Source of the DNA: CAWFFV01 sp963814985
Lineage (GTDB): Bacteria > Chloroflexota > Ktedonobacteria > Ktedonobacterales > Ktedonobacteraceae
Reading direction: 5' to 3'
Assembly: GCA_963814985.1 (NCBI GenBank)
Contig: CAWFFV010000034.1
Span: 248,001-312,000, forward strand
Length of the DNA: 64,000 nt
The translations under genes and the position numbers were made by a program. Numbering within the stretch: position 1 is the first letter of the stretch; each line of letters opens with the position of its first letter. The notes beneath the pieces were generated by a model. The model was not told the DNA's origin. It ran no database searches and worked only from the letters and a program-made list of their open reading frames with translations. Of this stretch, positions 44,924 to 54,214 are shown piece by piece.

Positions 44924-45556
44924 ATGAAAAAACATGCCCGTATGCTACTTGCAATCCCATTTCTGCTTCTGGCCATCGCCACCATCGCTAGTGGATTTCT
45001 CATCCTACACCCACACCCTGCAGGAGCGGCTTCTCAGCTCAACCTTGTTGCGAATCCTAACTTTGCAAACGGTGTTGCCTCGTGGCAAAAATCTTCTACC
45101 AACGGTCACCAGATCATCAAATCATCAGGAGCACCGCTGGGCGATAGAACGAGCTATGCCGATTTCTGTGGTCTGTCCTTTATTGAGATTGATCCCACTA
45201 ATCCCTCTGCTGGTTCTATTCCCTTTTGCAATGACCAGCTCTGGCAGAATATCACCTTGCCAGATTCGTTTACCACTGCTACTCTCAGCTATCAGCTAAA
45301 CACTATTACACCCAACTCTAGCGAAGACAACTTTCATATAGAACTCCGTACAAGCACTGGTACAACGATTGCCACGGTACAAACGATTTCTCATGAGAAT
45401 ACCAGTACAAGCTGGACACAGTATACCTTTGATGTGACTCCACAATTGAATGCGTATAAAGGGCAGAACGTTCAGCTCTACTTCCAGAGTACAGATAATG
45501 GTAGCCCCATCTGGGCAGAATTTTTTGTGGACAATGTGTCTCTGATCGTCTCCTAA
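44924..45556 (+). CDS. Secreted carbohydrate-binding-like jelly-roll protein
   Basis: A 210-residue protein: signal peptide (MLLAIPFLLLAIATIASGFL, cleavage near GAA at ~35) followed by one jelly-roll domain, NLVANPNFANGVASWQKSS, LWQNITLPDSFTTATLSYQL, WTQYTFDVTPQLNAYKGQNV and FFVDNVSLIVS. This is the layout of CBM4/9-type sugar-binding modules found on secreted glycosidases, here without a catalytic domain. Confidence 0.7.
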   Translation: MKKHARMLLAIPFLLLAIATIASGFLILHPHPAGAASQLNLVANPNFANGVASWQKSSTNGHQIIKSSGAPLGDRTSYADFCGLSFIEIDPTNPSAGSIPFCNDQLWQNITLPDSFTTATLSYQLNTITPNSSEDNFHIELRTSTGTTIATVQTISHENTSTSWTQYTFDVTPQLNAYKGQNVQLYFQSTDNGSPIWAEFFVDNVSLIVS

Positions 45557-45578
45557 TCTTGACGATAGTCCTCTCATT

Positions 45579-45608
45579 CCGTAGAAGTGCCAGATGGCAC
45601 TTCTACGG
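45579..45608. terminator. 14-bp bidirectional hairpin terminator
   Basis: CCGTAGAAGTGCCA and TGGCACTTCTACGG flank a 2-base loop between convergent genes. Confidence 0.8.
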
Positions 45609-45609
45609 T

Positions 45610-46314
45610 TTATAACCTTTTGGCGAAGGCATGGATAGCAGGAGCGGCATTGCCAACATATGGCTTACCATGTCCCAGGCACAACGTTGCCACATTCATC
45701 TCTGCAACCTTATGAATAGAGCGTTTTGCCTCTGCCATATCGAGAGTAAAAGCCGCGATTGGCAATCCCAGATTGAATGGTATGCGCATCATGACATCTC
45801 CGCCGAAGAATAAACGTTGCTCTGGCTGCCAGAAGCCACATTGTCCTGGAGCATGACCCGGCGTGTCAACAACTTCCAGGCCAGGGAGTACTTCATCGAG
45901 ACGATCTCCCTCCTTCAACTCATGATCAACCTGTGTCCTGGTGATATCTTGTTGTTTGATGAGGTAAGGTGATAAACGGTTAATACCTTTGAGCTGTGAG
46001 GTTGGTGGGCGTAAGACAGGTTTCTCCCCACGAATGACGGCGCTTTCGTAACGATGGTGTGCATAGACTTCTGCTCCTGTGGCGTCCCGCAGGGCCGCAA
46101 GGCTCCCTATATGGTCGCCATGGGCATGGGTAATGAGAATACGTTTGATATCACTAAGCTTGTGCTCGATCTTCTGAAGTTCTTTCTCAATCTGTGGCAG
46201 GGAACCAGGGATGCTGGCGTCGACCAGGGTCAGGCCATTATTGCCTGTGATGACGTAAACGCGACCCATACGTAAGCCTTCTACACTGTAAATGCCGTCC
46301 AGAATACGATACAT
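45610..46314 (-). CDS. MBL-fold metallo-hydrolase
   Basis: About 234 residues. The zinc motif ITHAHGDHIGSL (HxHxDH), HAPGQCGF, GGDVMMR and CLGHGKPY give the five metal-binding elements of a glyoxalase-II-like hydrolase. ATG 46314 (MYRILDGIYSV) is chosen because ACAAGGAGAGGCACAGT precedes it; the frame extends further upstream without family similarity. It lies 112 bases after the F420-type nitroreductase gene in the TetR-linked set, so it may process a related compound. Confidence 0.85.
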   Translation of the reverse strand: MYRILDGIYSVEGLRMGRVYVITGNNGLTLVDASIPGSLPQIEKELQKIEHKLSDIKRILITHAHGDHIGSLAALRDATGAEVYAHHRYESAVIRGEKPVLRPPTSQLKGINRLSPYLIKQQDITRTQVDHELKEGDRLDEVLPGLEVVDTPGHAPGQCGFWQPEQRLFFGGDVMMRIPFNLGLPIAAFTLDMAEAKRSIHKVAEMNVATLCLGHGKPYVGNAAPAIHAFAKRL

Positions 46315-46426
46315 ACTGTGCCTCTCCTTGTCGGGAAAATGAATATCATTCATCTGAATATATAAACATCTACGTTGTTTGAAGTTGTTGCGTTGCAGGT
46401 TATCGTATAGCTTTTTTGCTCCCTGA

Positions 46427-46862
46427 TCAGGATTTTTGTATAGGACAGAGACGTACAACCGGGATCTTACGTTCCGTACGCTGCTGATATGAATTGTAGG
46501 GCGAGTAGATCGCAACCATTTTATCCCAGAGTCGCTTGTAGTCAGCCTCATCAGTCACCGTAATAGCGGTACACTCCAGAACACGACCATGATCCTCAAC
46601 AGTGACCTGTGGTTTTGCTTGAAGGTTAAAGTACCAGTCAGGGTGTTTAGTTGCACCACCATAAGAAGCAATTACCGATAAAATCCCCACTTTCATTAAT
46701 CGAGAGGAGTGCCTTTGTTCGTTCAATGCCGCTTTTGCGACCGAGAGTTGTCAAGAGAATGATATTTTTGCCGACGAAACGGCCTTTGAGCAGGCGATAG
46801 AGTGCAATGTGTGTTCTGACAACAAACTTTACTATTCTCTCAGCAAAAGGATGCCTATCCAT
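46427..46862 (-). CDS. Deazaflavin (F420)-dependent nitroreductase-family protein, frameshifted
   Basis: Two overlapping frames (46862-46647 and 46726-46427) make one protein of ~144 residues when one extra base near 46670 is removed: LLTTLGRKSGIERTKAL to NESGDFI, then VIASYGGATKHPDWYFNLQA and VTVEDHGRVLECTA. This is the DDN-type split-beta-barrel family (SGxxRxxPL, GGxxxxPxWxxNL) that uses F420H2 to reduce nitro or enone groups. A TetR-type operator lies 41 bases before the start. Confidence 0.8.
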
Positions 46863-46902
46863 TATTGTTTTACCTCACTTTGTCTGGTCTCACTTTACAA
46901 AA

Positions 46903-46919
46903 TGAATGAAGCTCATTCA
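46903..46919. promoter_or_regulatory. TetR operator copy 2
   Basis: TGAATGA-AGC-TCATTCA is the same inverted repeat as at the tetR promoter (7-bp arms, 3-base spacer). It lies between the tetR stop and the nitroreductase-family gene, suggesting that TetR also controls this gene. Confidence 0.7.
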
Positions 46920-46940
46920 GTGATCTGTAAAAAAAACATC

Positions 46941-47570
46941 TTAGTTAGTTGTAGTCTCCGCTCCTGTCCCTTCACGTAAGGATCGACCAAAAAGGAGCCG
47001 TTCAAATAACTCGATGGCATATTCGCGGTAGAGGTCCTCACGCTCGCCTTTTTCGAGAGCAAAGCATTGATGCAAAATAGCACTACCTAATAAATTGAGG
47101 AGTTGGGCATACATTGCGGTATTGAATGGTGCAAGTTGTCCCTGAGCAATGGCATGTTGGAAGAAAGCGTCAAGAGCGTTGGTAATCTCCTCTTTGGCTT
47201 TTTTGTGTTGCAAAACTTCCTCTGAAGATTGCATATCGACCTGAAGCAGGCACATCTGGTCTACATGGTTGCGACTCACACGAAAAGCTGCTTCGATCAT
47301 TGCACGGGGTATTTGTGCAATGGGTAAATTAAACAAAGCAGGATCTCGGAAGCTTACTGCTAAAGTTGCCTCAAGATCGATTGCTACACCTGTGTAAATC
47401 TCATGCTTATTGCGAAAGTAGAGATAAACAGTGCCTACTGCTACGCCGGCTGCCTGAGCGATCTCGGCAATGGTCGTCTCTCCATAGCCCTTTTTTGTAA
47501 AAAGGATTCGTGCAGCATCAAGAATAGCCCCGCGTTTTGGATGTATCTCCTCGTTTAACTTGCCCGGCAT
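46941..47570 (-). CDS. TetR-family transcriptional repressor
   Basis: About 209 residues. The N-terminal helix-turn-helix is complete: GAILDAARILFTKKGYGETT, IAEIAQAAGVAVGTVYLYF, RNKHEIY. The C-terminal ligand domain is divergent. ATG 47570 (MPGKLNEEIHPK) is preferred because the promoter -10 and operator lie just upstream of it. The autoregulatory operator and a second copy before the next gene point to a local regulon with the deazaflavin-dependent enzyme and perhaps the MBL hydrolase. Confidence 0.88.
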   Translation of the reverse strand: MPGKLNEEIHPKRGAILDAARILFTKKGYGETTIAEIAQAAGVAVGTVYLYFRNKHEIYTGVAIDLEATLAVSFRDPALFNLPIAQIPRAMIEAAFRVSRNHVDQMCLLQVDMQSSEEVLQHKKAKEEITNALDAFFQHAIAQGQLAPFNTAMYAQLLNLLGSAILHQCFALEKGEREDLYREYAIELFERLLFGRSLREGTGAETTTN

Positions 47571-47586
47571 TTTTCCCTCTGACCAC

Positions 47587-47636
47587 CATTGAATGAACGT
47601 CATTCAATGTATAGCATGAAAATGAGATGATGTCAA
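47587..47636 (-). promoter_or_regulatory. tetR promoter with overlapping operator
   Basis: Minus strand: TTGACA (47631-47636), 17-base spacer, TATACA (47608-47613). The perfect palindrome CATTGAATGA-CGT-TCATTCAATG (47587-47609) overlaps the -10 edge and start site, a textbook autorepression layout. The -35 lies in the 3' end of rnhB. Confidence 0.8.
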
Positions 47637-48322
47637 GGTTGGGTGAAAAGACCCGATACCAATTCCCGTATCGGAGCAAAACTTCTGCGATGGTGAGGAG
47701 TTACACCATACTGTTGGAGAGCAGTCAGATGGGCTTCGGTTCCATAGCCTTTATGTTGATCAAAGCCATAGAGTGGGTATTCTTGATGGAGTTGCAGCAT
47801 CAGTCGGTCACGTGTAACTTTGGCGATGATGGAAGCGGCTGCTATCGAAAGACAGCGGGCATCACCTTTAATGATGGAGCGTTGGGGAAGGGGAATATTG
47901 GGTAAGAGCAATGCATCCAGTAATAAAGCCTGCGCTGAGATGGAGAGTTGCTGGAGAGCGGAGCGCATGGCCCATTTGGTGGCTTGCAAAATATTGCGCT
48001 CATCGACAAGTTCAACCGAGCCAATCCCGACGCCTACCGCCAGGGCATGTTGCATGATCACATCATACAGACGTTCACGAGTTGCTCTCGTTAACTGTTT
48101 GGAATCGTGGACGCCCGTGAAACGTTGCATCGTTTCCGCTGTATTCTCTCCAAGTGGCAGAATGACAGCACCAGCTACCACAGGACCCGCAAGACAACCG
48201 CGCCCTGCCTCATCGAGTCCTGCGATAAAAGAATAGCCCTGTGCGAACAGGGCCATTTCTTCCTCTAAGGTTGGAGGTGATTTCTTATTTGCTACCACTT
48301 TTGCTTGTAACCGTCTTGGCAA
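47633..48322 (-). CDS. rnhB: Ribonuclease HII
   Basis: About 229 residues. FIAGLDEAGRGCLAGPVVAG carries the DEaGRG active site, followed by DSKQLT, IIKGDARCLSIAAASIIAKV and DRLMLQLHQEYPLYGFDQHKGYGT. It cuts RNA of RNA-DNA hybrids and single ribonucleotides in DNA. The exact start is uncertain: ATG 48322 overlaps rplS by 38 bases, while GTG near 48295 and ATG 48256 are alternatives; PTLEEE before 48256 looks conserved. The rplS-rnhB order is common. Confidence 0.92.
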   Translation of the reverse strand: MPRRLQAKVVANKKSPPTLEEEMALFAQGYSFIAGLDEAGRGCLAGPVVAGAVILPLGENTAETMQRFTGVHDSKQLTRATRERLYDVIMQHALAVGVGIGSVELVDERNILQATKWAMRSALQQLSISAQALLLDALLLPNIPLPQRSIIKGDARCLSIAAASIIAKVTRDRLMLQLHQEYPLYGFDQHKGYGTEAHLTALQQYGVTPHHRRSFAPIRELVSGLFTQP

Positions 48323-48740
48323 CCTTCGCAGCTTCTTTGGCGGCAGCCTGCTTACTCGTCATAGGACGTAGTTCCTTCAGGCGAGCAGCTTTACCAGTCA
48401 GACCACGCAGGAAGTAGAGTTGTTTACGCCGTACGCGAGCATGGCGTAACACTTCAATTTTTTCAATACGCGGCGAATTTATAAGAAATGTACGCTCGAC
48501 GCCGACGCCATTGGTGATACGGCGTACCGTAAAGTTACGATTAACACCACCCCCACGCAAGCGCATCACAACACCTTCGAAAGGCTGTAGACGTTCGCGG
48601 TTTCCCTCAACGACTTTTACATGCAGGCGGACCGTGTCGCCTGACAAAATCTCAGGTATGTCTTTCCGTAACTGAGCACTTTCGACAGCGGCCAGTAACG
48701 CCCGCCCTGCTGGCTTCGTTACGACTTGGTTGTCGCCCAT
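48285..48740 (-). CDS. rplS: 50S ribosomal protein L19
   Basis: A 151-residue protein. The L19 core is RKDIPEILSGDTVRLHVKVV, EGNRERLQPFEGVVMRLRGG, FTVRRITNGVGVERTFLINS and VRRKQLYFLRGLTGKAARL. An Ala/Lys-rich C-terminal tail extends beyond the usual ~115 residues. It lies at the 30S-50S interface. Preceded by rpsT on the same strand. Confidence 0.96.
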   Translation of the reverse strand: MGDNQVVTKPAGRALLAAVESAQLRKDIPEILSGDTVRLHVKVVEGNRERLQPFEGVVMRLRGGGVNRNFTVRRITNGVGVERTFLINSPRIEKIEVLRHARVRRKQLYFLRGLTGKAARLKELRPMTSKQAAAKEAAKVAKTVTSKSGSK

Positions 48741-48814
48741 CCTTGTAACCTCCTATGCGCTCAAGTGCTCAGCGGTTGTGAACAGATATGTGCCGGAGCA
48801 TTGGGCGCGAGAAC

Positions 48815-49081
48815 CTATTTTGCGTTTAGCTGCTTCATCAGACGCGATTTGCGGCGGGCAGCGTTGTTCTTGTGAATAACGCCTTTTTTGGCGGCGCGAT
48901 CTAACTCGCTAACAGCTGCGCGGACGGCAGCGGCTGCCTCTTCGGCATCAGTGCCAGGAATAGTAATGGCCTGGCGAGCTTTTGTGACTTGTGTTTTTAC
49001 AATAGATTTGGTGCTGCGATTGAGTGCGCGGCGCTTCTGTTCCTGGCGCATACGCTTTTCAGCGGCGGCATTATTGGGCAT
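48815..49081 (-). CDS. rpsT: 30S ribosomal protein S20
   Basis: An 88-residue basic helical protein: MPNNAAAEKRMRQEQKRRAL, STKSIVKTQVTKARQAI and GVIHKNNAARRKSRLMKQLN. It binds 16S rRNA at the base of the 30S body. Start ATG 49081 lies at the usual family start. It is followed 74 bases later by rplS. Confidence 0.96.
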   Translation of the reverse strand: MPNNAAAEKRMRQEQKRRALNRSTKSIVKTQVTKARQAITIPGTDAEEAAAAVRAAVSELDRAAKKGVIHKNNAARRKSRLMKQLNAK

Positions 49082-49763
49082 GTGAGTGTCAATCCTCCCG
49101 GAAACGGCTGCCCCTTCACATGGGCTTATTTACAAAAATGCCGACAGATTTGTCGGACTGAGTGCCCGTAGATTATAGCAGAAGTGTGTGTGATCTGTCA
49201 AACGAGTATCCCCAGCGTAAACTATTTCAAACCAGGACAATATTACCCGATATCCTCTGAGGACGCCCTAGGCGCTTGCTGGGAATTTTATAAGGGTTTG
49301 ATGTTTGCGCCGAGAACATCACAACCGCGCATCAAACAAGAGCGAGCCGCCAGTGGTGGCGAGGGTACTTGTATAGTTACCGTCGAATGACACATGAAGA
49401 GCGAGCCACGCAGGTGGTGAGTAGACCTGCGGAAGTTACAAAAAATACGCATTGTGTGTCAAAATTCGTCAACGTTCATGCTGATTAGCATTTTTAATGA
49501 TAATCCTGTGTAACGTAATAGTACTCATTTCCTTGACGTTTAATCTTATTTTAATCTATGATGTTGACATAGAGGCGTTTAAAGGTGTCAGGCTCTCAGA
49601 AATTTGCTAGCAACAACATCGGATTTTTCCTGTGTTGTCTGCTTAGTATGTCATGTTGCCTGCACAACATGTAGACAGCCTATATGAAATTTAGAACCCA
49701 TTTTGAAAGAGCAAGCATTCTTGCCTTGCCTGAACTCCAATTATGAGAAAGGACACGAATACC
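49082..49763. other. Intergenic region with two A repeats
   Basis: About 680 bases. Apart from the rpsT promoter side and the leader of the multicopper oxidase (AGAAAGGACACGAATACC), it holds two minus-strand copies of repeat module A at 49338-49379 and 49395-49438, arranged in tandem. No gene was recognised. Confidence 0.55.
49338..49438 (-). repeat. Module A copies 5 and 6, tandem
   Basis: Inverse readings start TAACTATACAAGTACCCTCG and TAACTTCCGCAGGTCTACTC, each followed by a CCACC...GGTGG-like core (CCACCACTGGCGG; CCACCTGCGTGG) and CTCGCTCTT. This is the only place where two A modules lie side by side without a long hairpin. Confidence 0.65.
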
Positions 49764-50959
49764 ATGTTGGACCCTCAACATTCGGAATCGTCTCCAGAAG
49801 AGGAGACTCAAGAAGCGCCTTCAGAGGCGGAGTTAAGAAACCCAAGAAGCCCCTTTAGAAGCGGATGTTCAAGAAACCCACGACGCTCCTCATCAGGAGA
49901 TCGAAAATGGCGGATTTTCGCGCCGTAATCTGCTCATGGGGGCGGCGGCAGCAACTGGTGCATTGGCTGTCATCGGTGGCATATCGCAAGCAGTTATACA
50001 CTCTGCAAAGGCTGATACGCCATCCGTGCAAACACTCGCACGCGGCAAGCTACGCGAATACTGGATTCAGGCCGACTCGTTCTATCACAATCTTATGCCC
50101 ACAGGCGTTGAGGGTATGATGGGCATGCACTATAAGGCTGACCAGACTTCATATTGGGCTATCGGCTATCGCGCCTACACTCCCGGTTGGAAAGCCCCAC
50201 TACCAGGAAATGATGATATTGGTACAAACACAGGTATTCCAGGTCCAGTTATCCGTGGCGAAGTTGGTGATACGATTCGCGTGCACTTCCGCAATAACAA
50301 CACACACTATGGTTTTCCGCATAGTATACACCCTCATGGTGTGCTCTACACACCACTTAATGATGGTGCGTGGACGGCCTACTTTGGCGACAAGCCTGGT
50401 ACTATTGTAAAGGTAGGAGAGAACTATACCTACGAATGGACCGTCATTCCCAGTTCAGTTGGTACCTGGCCGTATCACGATCATTCCCATCCCGCAAAGC
50501 CTCACAGGAGCTTCCAGCGGCATGGCCATTGGAGAACTTGGAGCCGAGCTGGGTATGTTTGGTATGTTCGCGCTGACTGATTCCAGCACACCTCGCGTGG
50601 ATAAGGAGATCATCCTCTGTTTTCACGATATGTATCAGGCTGACGTGCCGAGTCTCCTCCAGGATTTCGACTGCTTTAATGGCTATTCGGGCCTTGGCAA
50701 TACCCCTACATTTCGTGTAAGCGTAGGTGAACGGGTACGCTGGCGCGTGATGGCTCTGGGTAAGGAATTTCATGTTTTCCATTTGCATGGACACCGCTGG
50801 AAATTCAACGGTCGCTTCGATGACTCACTTGTTTTTGGGCCAGCGGTCACACTCACCTTCGACTATATAGAGGATAATCCCGGTACCTGGCTCTACCACT
50901 GCCACGTAACGGACCACATGATGGGTGGCATGATGGGCATTTACATCTCCGAAAAATAG
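49764..50959 (+). CDS. Two-domain multicopper oxidase with Tat signal, two frameshifts
   Basis: Joined length is about 398 residues. From ATG 49764 an acidic N terminus leads, after an indel near 49840, into a twin-arginine signal (GFSRRNLLMGAAAATGALAV). The first cupredoxin domain has HSIHPHGVLY and WPYHDHSHP. After a second indel near 50495 (QSLTGASSGMAIGELGAE) the second domain has HVFHLHGHRW and YHCHVTDHMMGGMMG. These supply the type 1 and trinuclear copper ligands, so it should oxidise a metal or phenolic substrate, or act as a nitrite-reductase-like enzyme, outside the membrane. Only the two indels stop it being functional. Confidence 0.85.
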
Positions 50960-50970
50960 AAGGGTGCATG

Positions 50971-51023
50971 GTTGTTGCCAGTGGCGAGGGGTTGCGTCGC
51001 AATCCCCCGCTACTGGCAACAAC
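50971..51023. terminator. Long imperfect hairpin with constant tip
   Basis: GTTGTTGCCAGT (50971) pairs with ACTGGCAACAAC (51012-51023); the inner arm has two mismatches and the tip reads GGTTGCG-T-CGCAATC. It lies between the convergent oxidase and transpeptidase genes. Confidence 0.65.
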
Positions 51024-51046
51024 ACGAACTTCGGTAATGAAGACTC

Positions 51047-52744
51047 TTAGTACATGATCACGGCTGTGCCATATCCCGTATTGTTATAGAGCCAGGCAGC
51101 CTGATCTTCCTGCATATTGACGCAGCCATGGCTGCCAGTGCCAGCAAATGACTCATCACCACCACTGTCATAATGAGGAAAGTTCGTTCCTGGACCATAG
51201 TTAACCCTCCACCAGCTATCATGGAAGAAGTAACCACCATCATGGTACTCCATGGCAAAATTGATTTTGGTATCGGGATACCAGAATGCTGATCCCTTTG
51301 GCTCACTCGACTTGAATACAGTCGGTGATTGGCGCAAGGAGATGTGCCAGAAGCCAGGAACAGAGGGCTTATCAAATTGTCCCGTAGTGACCTGAAATGC
51401 TTTAACGAGTTTGCCGTTCTGGTAGAGGCGCAAGGCCTGTTCAATCAGAGAGACTACAATTACCTGACCGGAAGTAGCAAGCTTGTAGTGGGCCAGTAAC
51501 TGTGTATCGGTTGCATGTGTCTGGTCCCAGGGGGTTTTATCCTGATAATCGGCCTCCATCGCTTGTAAGTGGAGGATGTCATTTTGAAGAAGGTCGATGG
51601 CTGCCAGATAATCATCCTGGGTCTGTGCGGCCTGTACCGCAGCATCAGCATCTGAACCTATGCCTTGCTGGTCGTACGCGTAATCCAGATTGTAATTCAC
51701 ACCGTTCTGGGGGTCGTGATACTGGTGTGCATTGCCCCAATTGGTAACCTCTTGATGGAACTGTTTTAACAGGAAGTTAGTCTGGCCCTGGAGCAGAGGA
51801 AACTGGATGGAGGCCATATCACTGTTAATCTGTGATGAGACTTTCAGGAAGTCACTGATTGTTTTAGCTTGATCTAGAGCTGCTTTGTCTGCAACCAGGT
51901 GCTTCTGGTAAGTAGTTGTGTCCATACCATATTGCTTCAGCTGGGTCAGATCTGTAGTAAATTCCTTCAGGTTTGCGGCACCAACATAAGGAATTGCTTG
52001 TGTGGAGAGAGCTACTGTCTCCTGTAACTGGGTATTGATCTGGTCGATAATCTGTGTGAAATCACCTGGTTTGTTTGCTGTGCGGAAGAGTTGGAGGTCG
52101 TACTGCTCCTGCTGTTGGATGGCAGTGACATCCAGGTGGGAAGCTTCCAGCTGGGCGATAGTCTGTTGTAGTGCCGTCAATTTATCATAAGCTGGTCCCA
52201 TCAAATGTAACGCCTGGGTGGAATCTTTGGCGCTCGTACTAATCTGAGTATATTGTTTTGGATACTGAGCCTTAGCCATCAGATTTTGATCGGAGGCCAG
52301 CTGGTCTGCAAACGTTTTTGTCTCAACCCAGTCCTGGGCTTGTCGCTGAGCCAGGGCCGCTCCAAATGTTTGCAGGTCGAGCGTAGCCTGGTAGTCAAGT
52401 TGCTGGGTAGCCTGAGGTTCCAGACCTTGTACCTGTAGTGTCAGGCTCTGATAGCGCTGGGAGAGATTAGAGTAGTAACTGGTCGCCGACTGATCAGTGA
52501 TGGGGGCATTTGTTTGGCTAAGTTGTGCCTCCTGATCAATAATCGGTTGGAGCAGGGAGTCAGGAACGCCGATGCTTTGCGCATGAGTGATCATTTTATC
52601 AAGCTCGTTTTTGCTCTGGCTTGCTCGCTGCTGTGTCTGTGTATCACCATTACATGCGCTCAATAGGAATATAATCAGCAGGGCAACACTTATTGCAAGT
52701 ATGCCTTTCTTTGTACGCCGTTGGGGGGCGGGGTGATGTCTCAT
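51047..52744 (-). CDS. L,D-transpeptidase (YkuD) lipoprotein
   Basis: A 565-residue protein. A signal with lipobox LLSACN (Cys about 31) anchors it. Residues ~35-420 are Gln/Asp-rich helices, probably a coiled-coil spacer through the wall. Residues ~430-565 are a YkuD domain: VIVVSLIEQALRLYQNGKLV, and the active site GTGSHGCVNMQEDQA with the catalytic Cys. It should cross-link peptidoglycan or attach proteins. Start ATG 52744; AGGAGGTTCCGCAAAACC precedes it. Confidence 0.88.
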   Translation of the reverse strand: MRHHPAPQRRTKKGILAISVALLIIFLLSACNGDTQTQQRASQSKNELDKMITHAQSIGVPDSLLQPIIDQEAQLSQTNAPITDQSATSYYSNLSQRYQSLTLQVQGLEPQATQQLDYQATLDLQTFGAALAQRQAQDWVETKTFADQLASDQNLMAKAQYPKQYTQISTSAKDSTQALHLMGPAYDKLTALQQTIAQLEASHLDVTAIQQQEQYDLQLFRTANKPGDFTQIIDQINTQLQETVALSTQAIPYVGAANLKEFTTDLTQLKQYGMDTTTYQKHLVADKAALDQAKTISDFLKVSSQINSDMASIQFPLLQGQTNFLLKQFHQEVTNWGNAHQYHDPQNGVNYNLDYAYDQQGIGSDADAAVQAAQTQDDYLAAIDLLQNDILHLQAMEADYQDKTPWDQTHATDTQLLAHYKLATSGQVIVVSLIEQALRLYQNGKLVKAFQVTTGQFDKPSVPGFWHISLRQSPTVFKSSEPKGSAFWYPDTKINFAMEYHDGGYFFHDSWWRVNYGPGTNFPHYDSGGDESFAGTGSHGCVNMQEDQAAWLYNNTGYGTAVIMY

Positions 52745-52905
52745 GGTTTTGCGGAACCTCCTGCTTTATAAGGCATAGCGGATGAGCATAAAGAGAATAT
52801 AGGTATATTTAAATGTAATACGTATACGCCTCCTGTACTTATATCGATTGAAAAATGTGGGAGTAACGAAAAATTACCTTTACCAAAAATTTTGGGGGTA
52901 CTACA

Positions 52906-52980
52906 GGCGTGGATGGTGTTGGTCAGTCAGGTAGAGATTGCGCCGCAATCTCTACCTGACTGACCAACACCATCCACGCC
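52906..52980. repeat. Perfect 37-bp hairpin with constant tip
   Basis: Arms of 37 bases starting GGCGTGGATGGTGTTGGTCA pair without mismatch around one C; the tip is GATTGCG-C-CGCAATC. Unlike typical terminators it lies between divergent genes. Confidence 0.9.
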
Positions 52981-52984
52981 AAAC

Positions 52985-53040
52985 GGTTCGCGAAGCGCCA
53001 AAGGCGCTGAGGAATCAGAAAAAGAGTTCTGAAGAGCTAC
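52985..53040 (+). repeat. Module B copy
   Basis: GCGAAGCGCCAAAGGCGCTG then AGGAATCAGAAAAAGAG and TTCTGAAGAGCTA. It directly follows the long hairpin, as in the composite element at 38.0 kb. Confidence 0.7.
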
Positions 53041-53209
53041 TGTTTGCATTTCTAGCAGTTGAAGGAAAGAGTGGAAACAATTAATCTTCTGTATTATGTG
53101 GTTGACACAGAAGATTTGATGTTCTATACTATGTTGTGTCAATGGGGTGATACAACATATCGGCTCTGAAAAAGATTCAGATGAAAAATAAACATGAAGG
53201 AGTTCCACA

Positions 53210-54214
53210 ATGCTTTACTTGCTTGTATATGTGCTTTTCCCTTTGTTAGTTGGATGTGTTCTGTTTTTCCTGGCATATACTTTTGCTGTGCGCAGGCGGG
53301 CTGTCCAGGGCGCTAAACGAGAGTTTTTCTGGGCTCAATTACGGAGTTCCTGGCAGTTAGGAATCGACCAGAACATGTCTCCACAGACGCTAGAAGATGT
53401 GAACTCTCGCTTGAATACATTGTGCGCATTTTTATTGCTAGGTGGCGGGATAGCAATGTTGCTTGTGGCCGTTCTCATGACTTGTGTGGCACTGATTACT
53501 ACCGGCACGCTGCTTGTAGGAAACGCCTGGCCTGTTGAGCTTTTTGTGCCGTTGTTGCTGGTGCTCATTTTTGTTGGTTTCTGGCTAGGTGCAATGGAGG
53601 GTTTCAGACATATCAAAAGGGGGTCCACATATAGCATCTCATTTGGGGATTTGAGGCGCAGACTTGCTGCTGATTATCGCTCACCTCTCTTGCTTGTTCC
53701 TCCTGTCCTATTCATTGCTATGAACATAGCAGAAGCGCTCGTCAGTATGACTGGTCGACATTCTCTTCTACGAGTTGTATTGATGAATGATGTTGTATTG
53801 CAGTTGCCAACCTGGATTTTGCTCGTTATGCCTGTTGCGATGACGCTATTCGTACTGATGGTAGAAGGTTGTATAAGCAGCATTGTTAGATTTCCACGTT
53901 TGCTAATAACCGCTGATCTTGACATTGCGCAGAGGGCTGACGATATGTTGCGAGCAGCGGCTATAGGTTTATTGCTCACATGTGAATACTTCATTTTGGG
54001 AAGTCTGACCTGGGCACAAAACGGTTTTCTCTTCTCCATTATGTCTGACATGGAAGGGCTGGGGCTGGTAGTGACGATTGTCAACACGTGGGTATGGCCG
54101 ATGCTGTGGGGCAACCTCCTGGGTCTTGCTCGGCTGGGCCATCTGGGAGGGCGGGTGTCAGGCTGGCCTGGAAGTACATGGAGAGGGACAGTTGCTGCTA
54201 ATCGTCAATCATAG
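53210..54214 (+). CDS. Multispanning membrane protein coupled to a GntR regulator
   Basis: A 334-residue protein with about seven hydrophobic helices (LLVYVLFPLLVGCVLFFLAY, CAFLLLGGGIAMLLVAVLM, VELFVPLLLVLIFVGFWLG, LLLVPPVLFIAMNIAEALV, WILLVMPVAMTLFVLMV and two more). No family was recognised. Its 3' end overlaps the GntR start by 23 bases, so the two are translationally coupled. YtrA-type regulators usually control membrane exporters, which fits. Confidence 0.65.
   Translation: MLYLLVYVLFPLLVGCVLFFLAYTFAVRRRAVQGAKREFFWAQLRSSWQLGIDQNMSPQTLEDVNSRLNTLCAFLLLGGGIAMLLVAVLMTCVALITTGTLLVGNAWPVELFVPLLLVLIFVGFWLGAMEGFRHIKRGSTYSISFGDLRRRLAADYRSPLLLVPPVLFIAMNIAEALVSMTGRHSLLRVVLMNDVVLQLPTWILLVMPVAMTLFVLMVEGCISSIVRFPRLLITADLDIAQRADDMLRAAAIGLLLTCEYFILGSLTWAQNGFLFSIMSDMEGLGLVVTIVNTWVWPMLWGNLLGLARLGHLGGRVSGWPGSTWRGTVAANRQS

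Larger units (their letters stand above)
52745..53209. other. Intergenic region holding hairpin and module B
   Basis: Contains the transpeptidase promoter side, the 75-base perfect hairpin, a module B copy and the leader of the membrane protein gene (TGAAGGAGTTCCACA). A TCTTCTGT / ACAGAAGA pair lies near 53083-53113. No gene was recognised. Confidence 0.5.
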
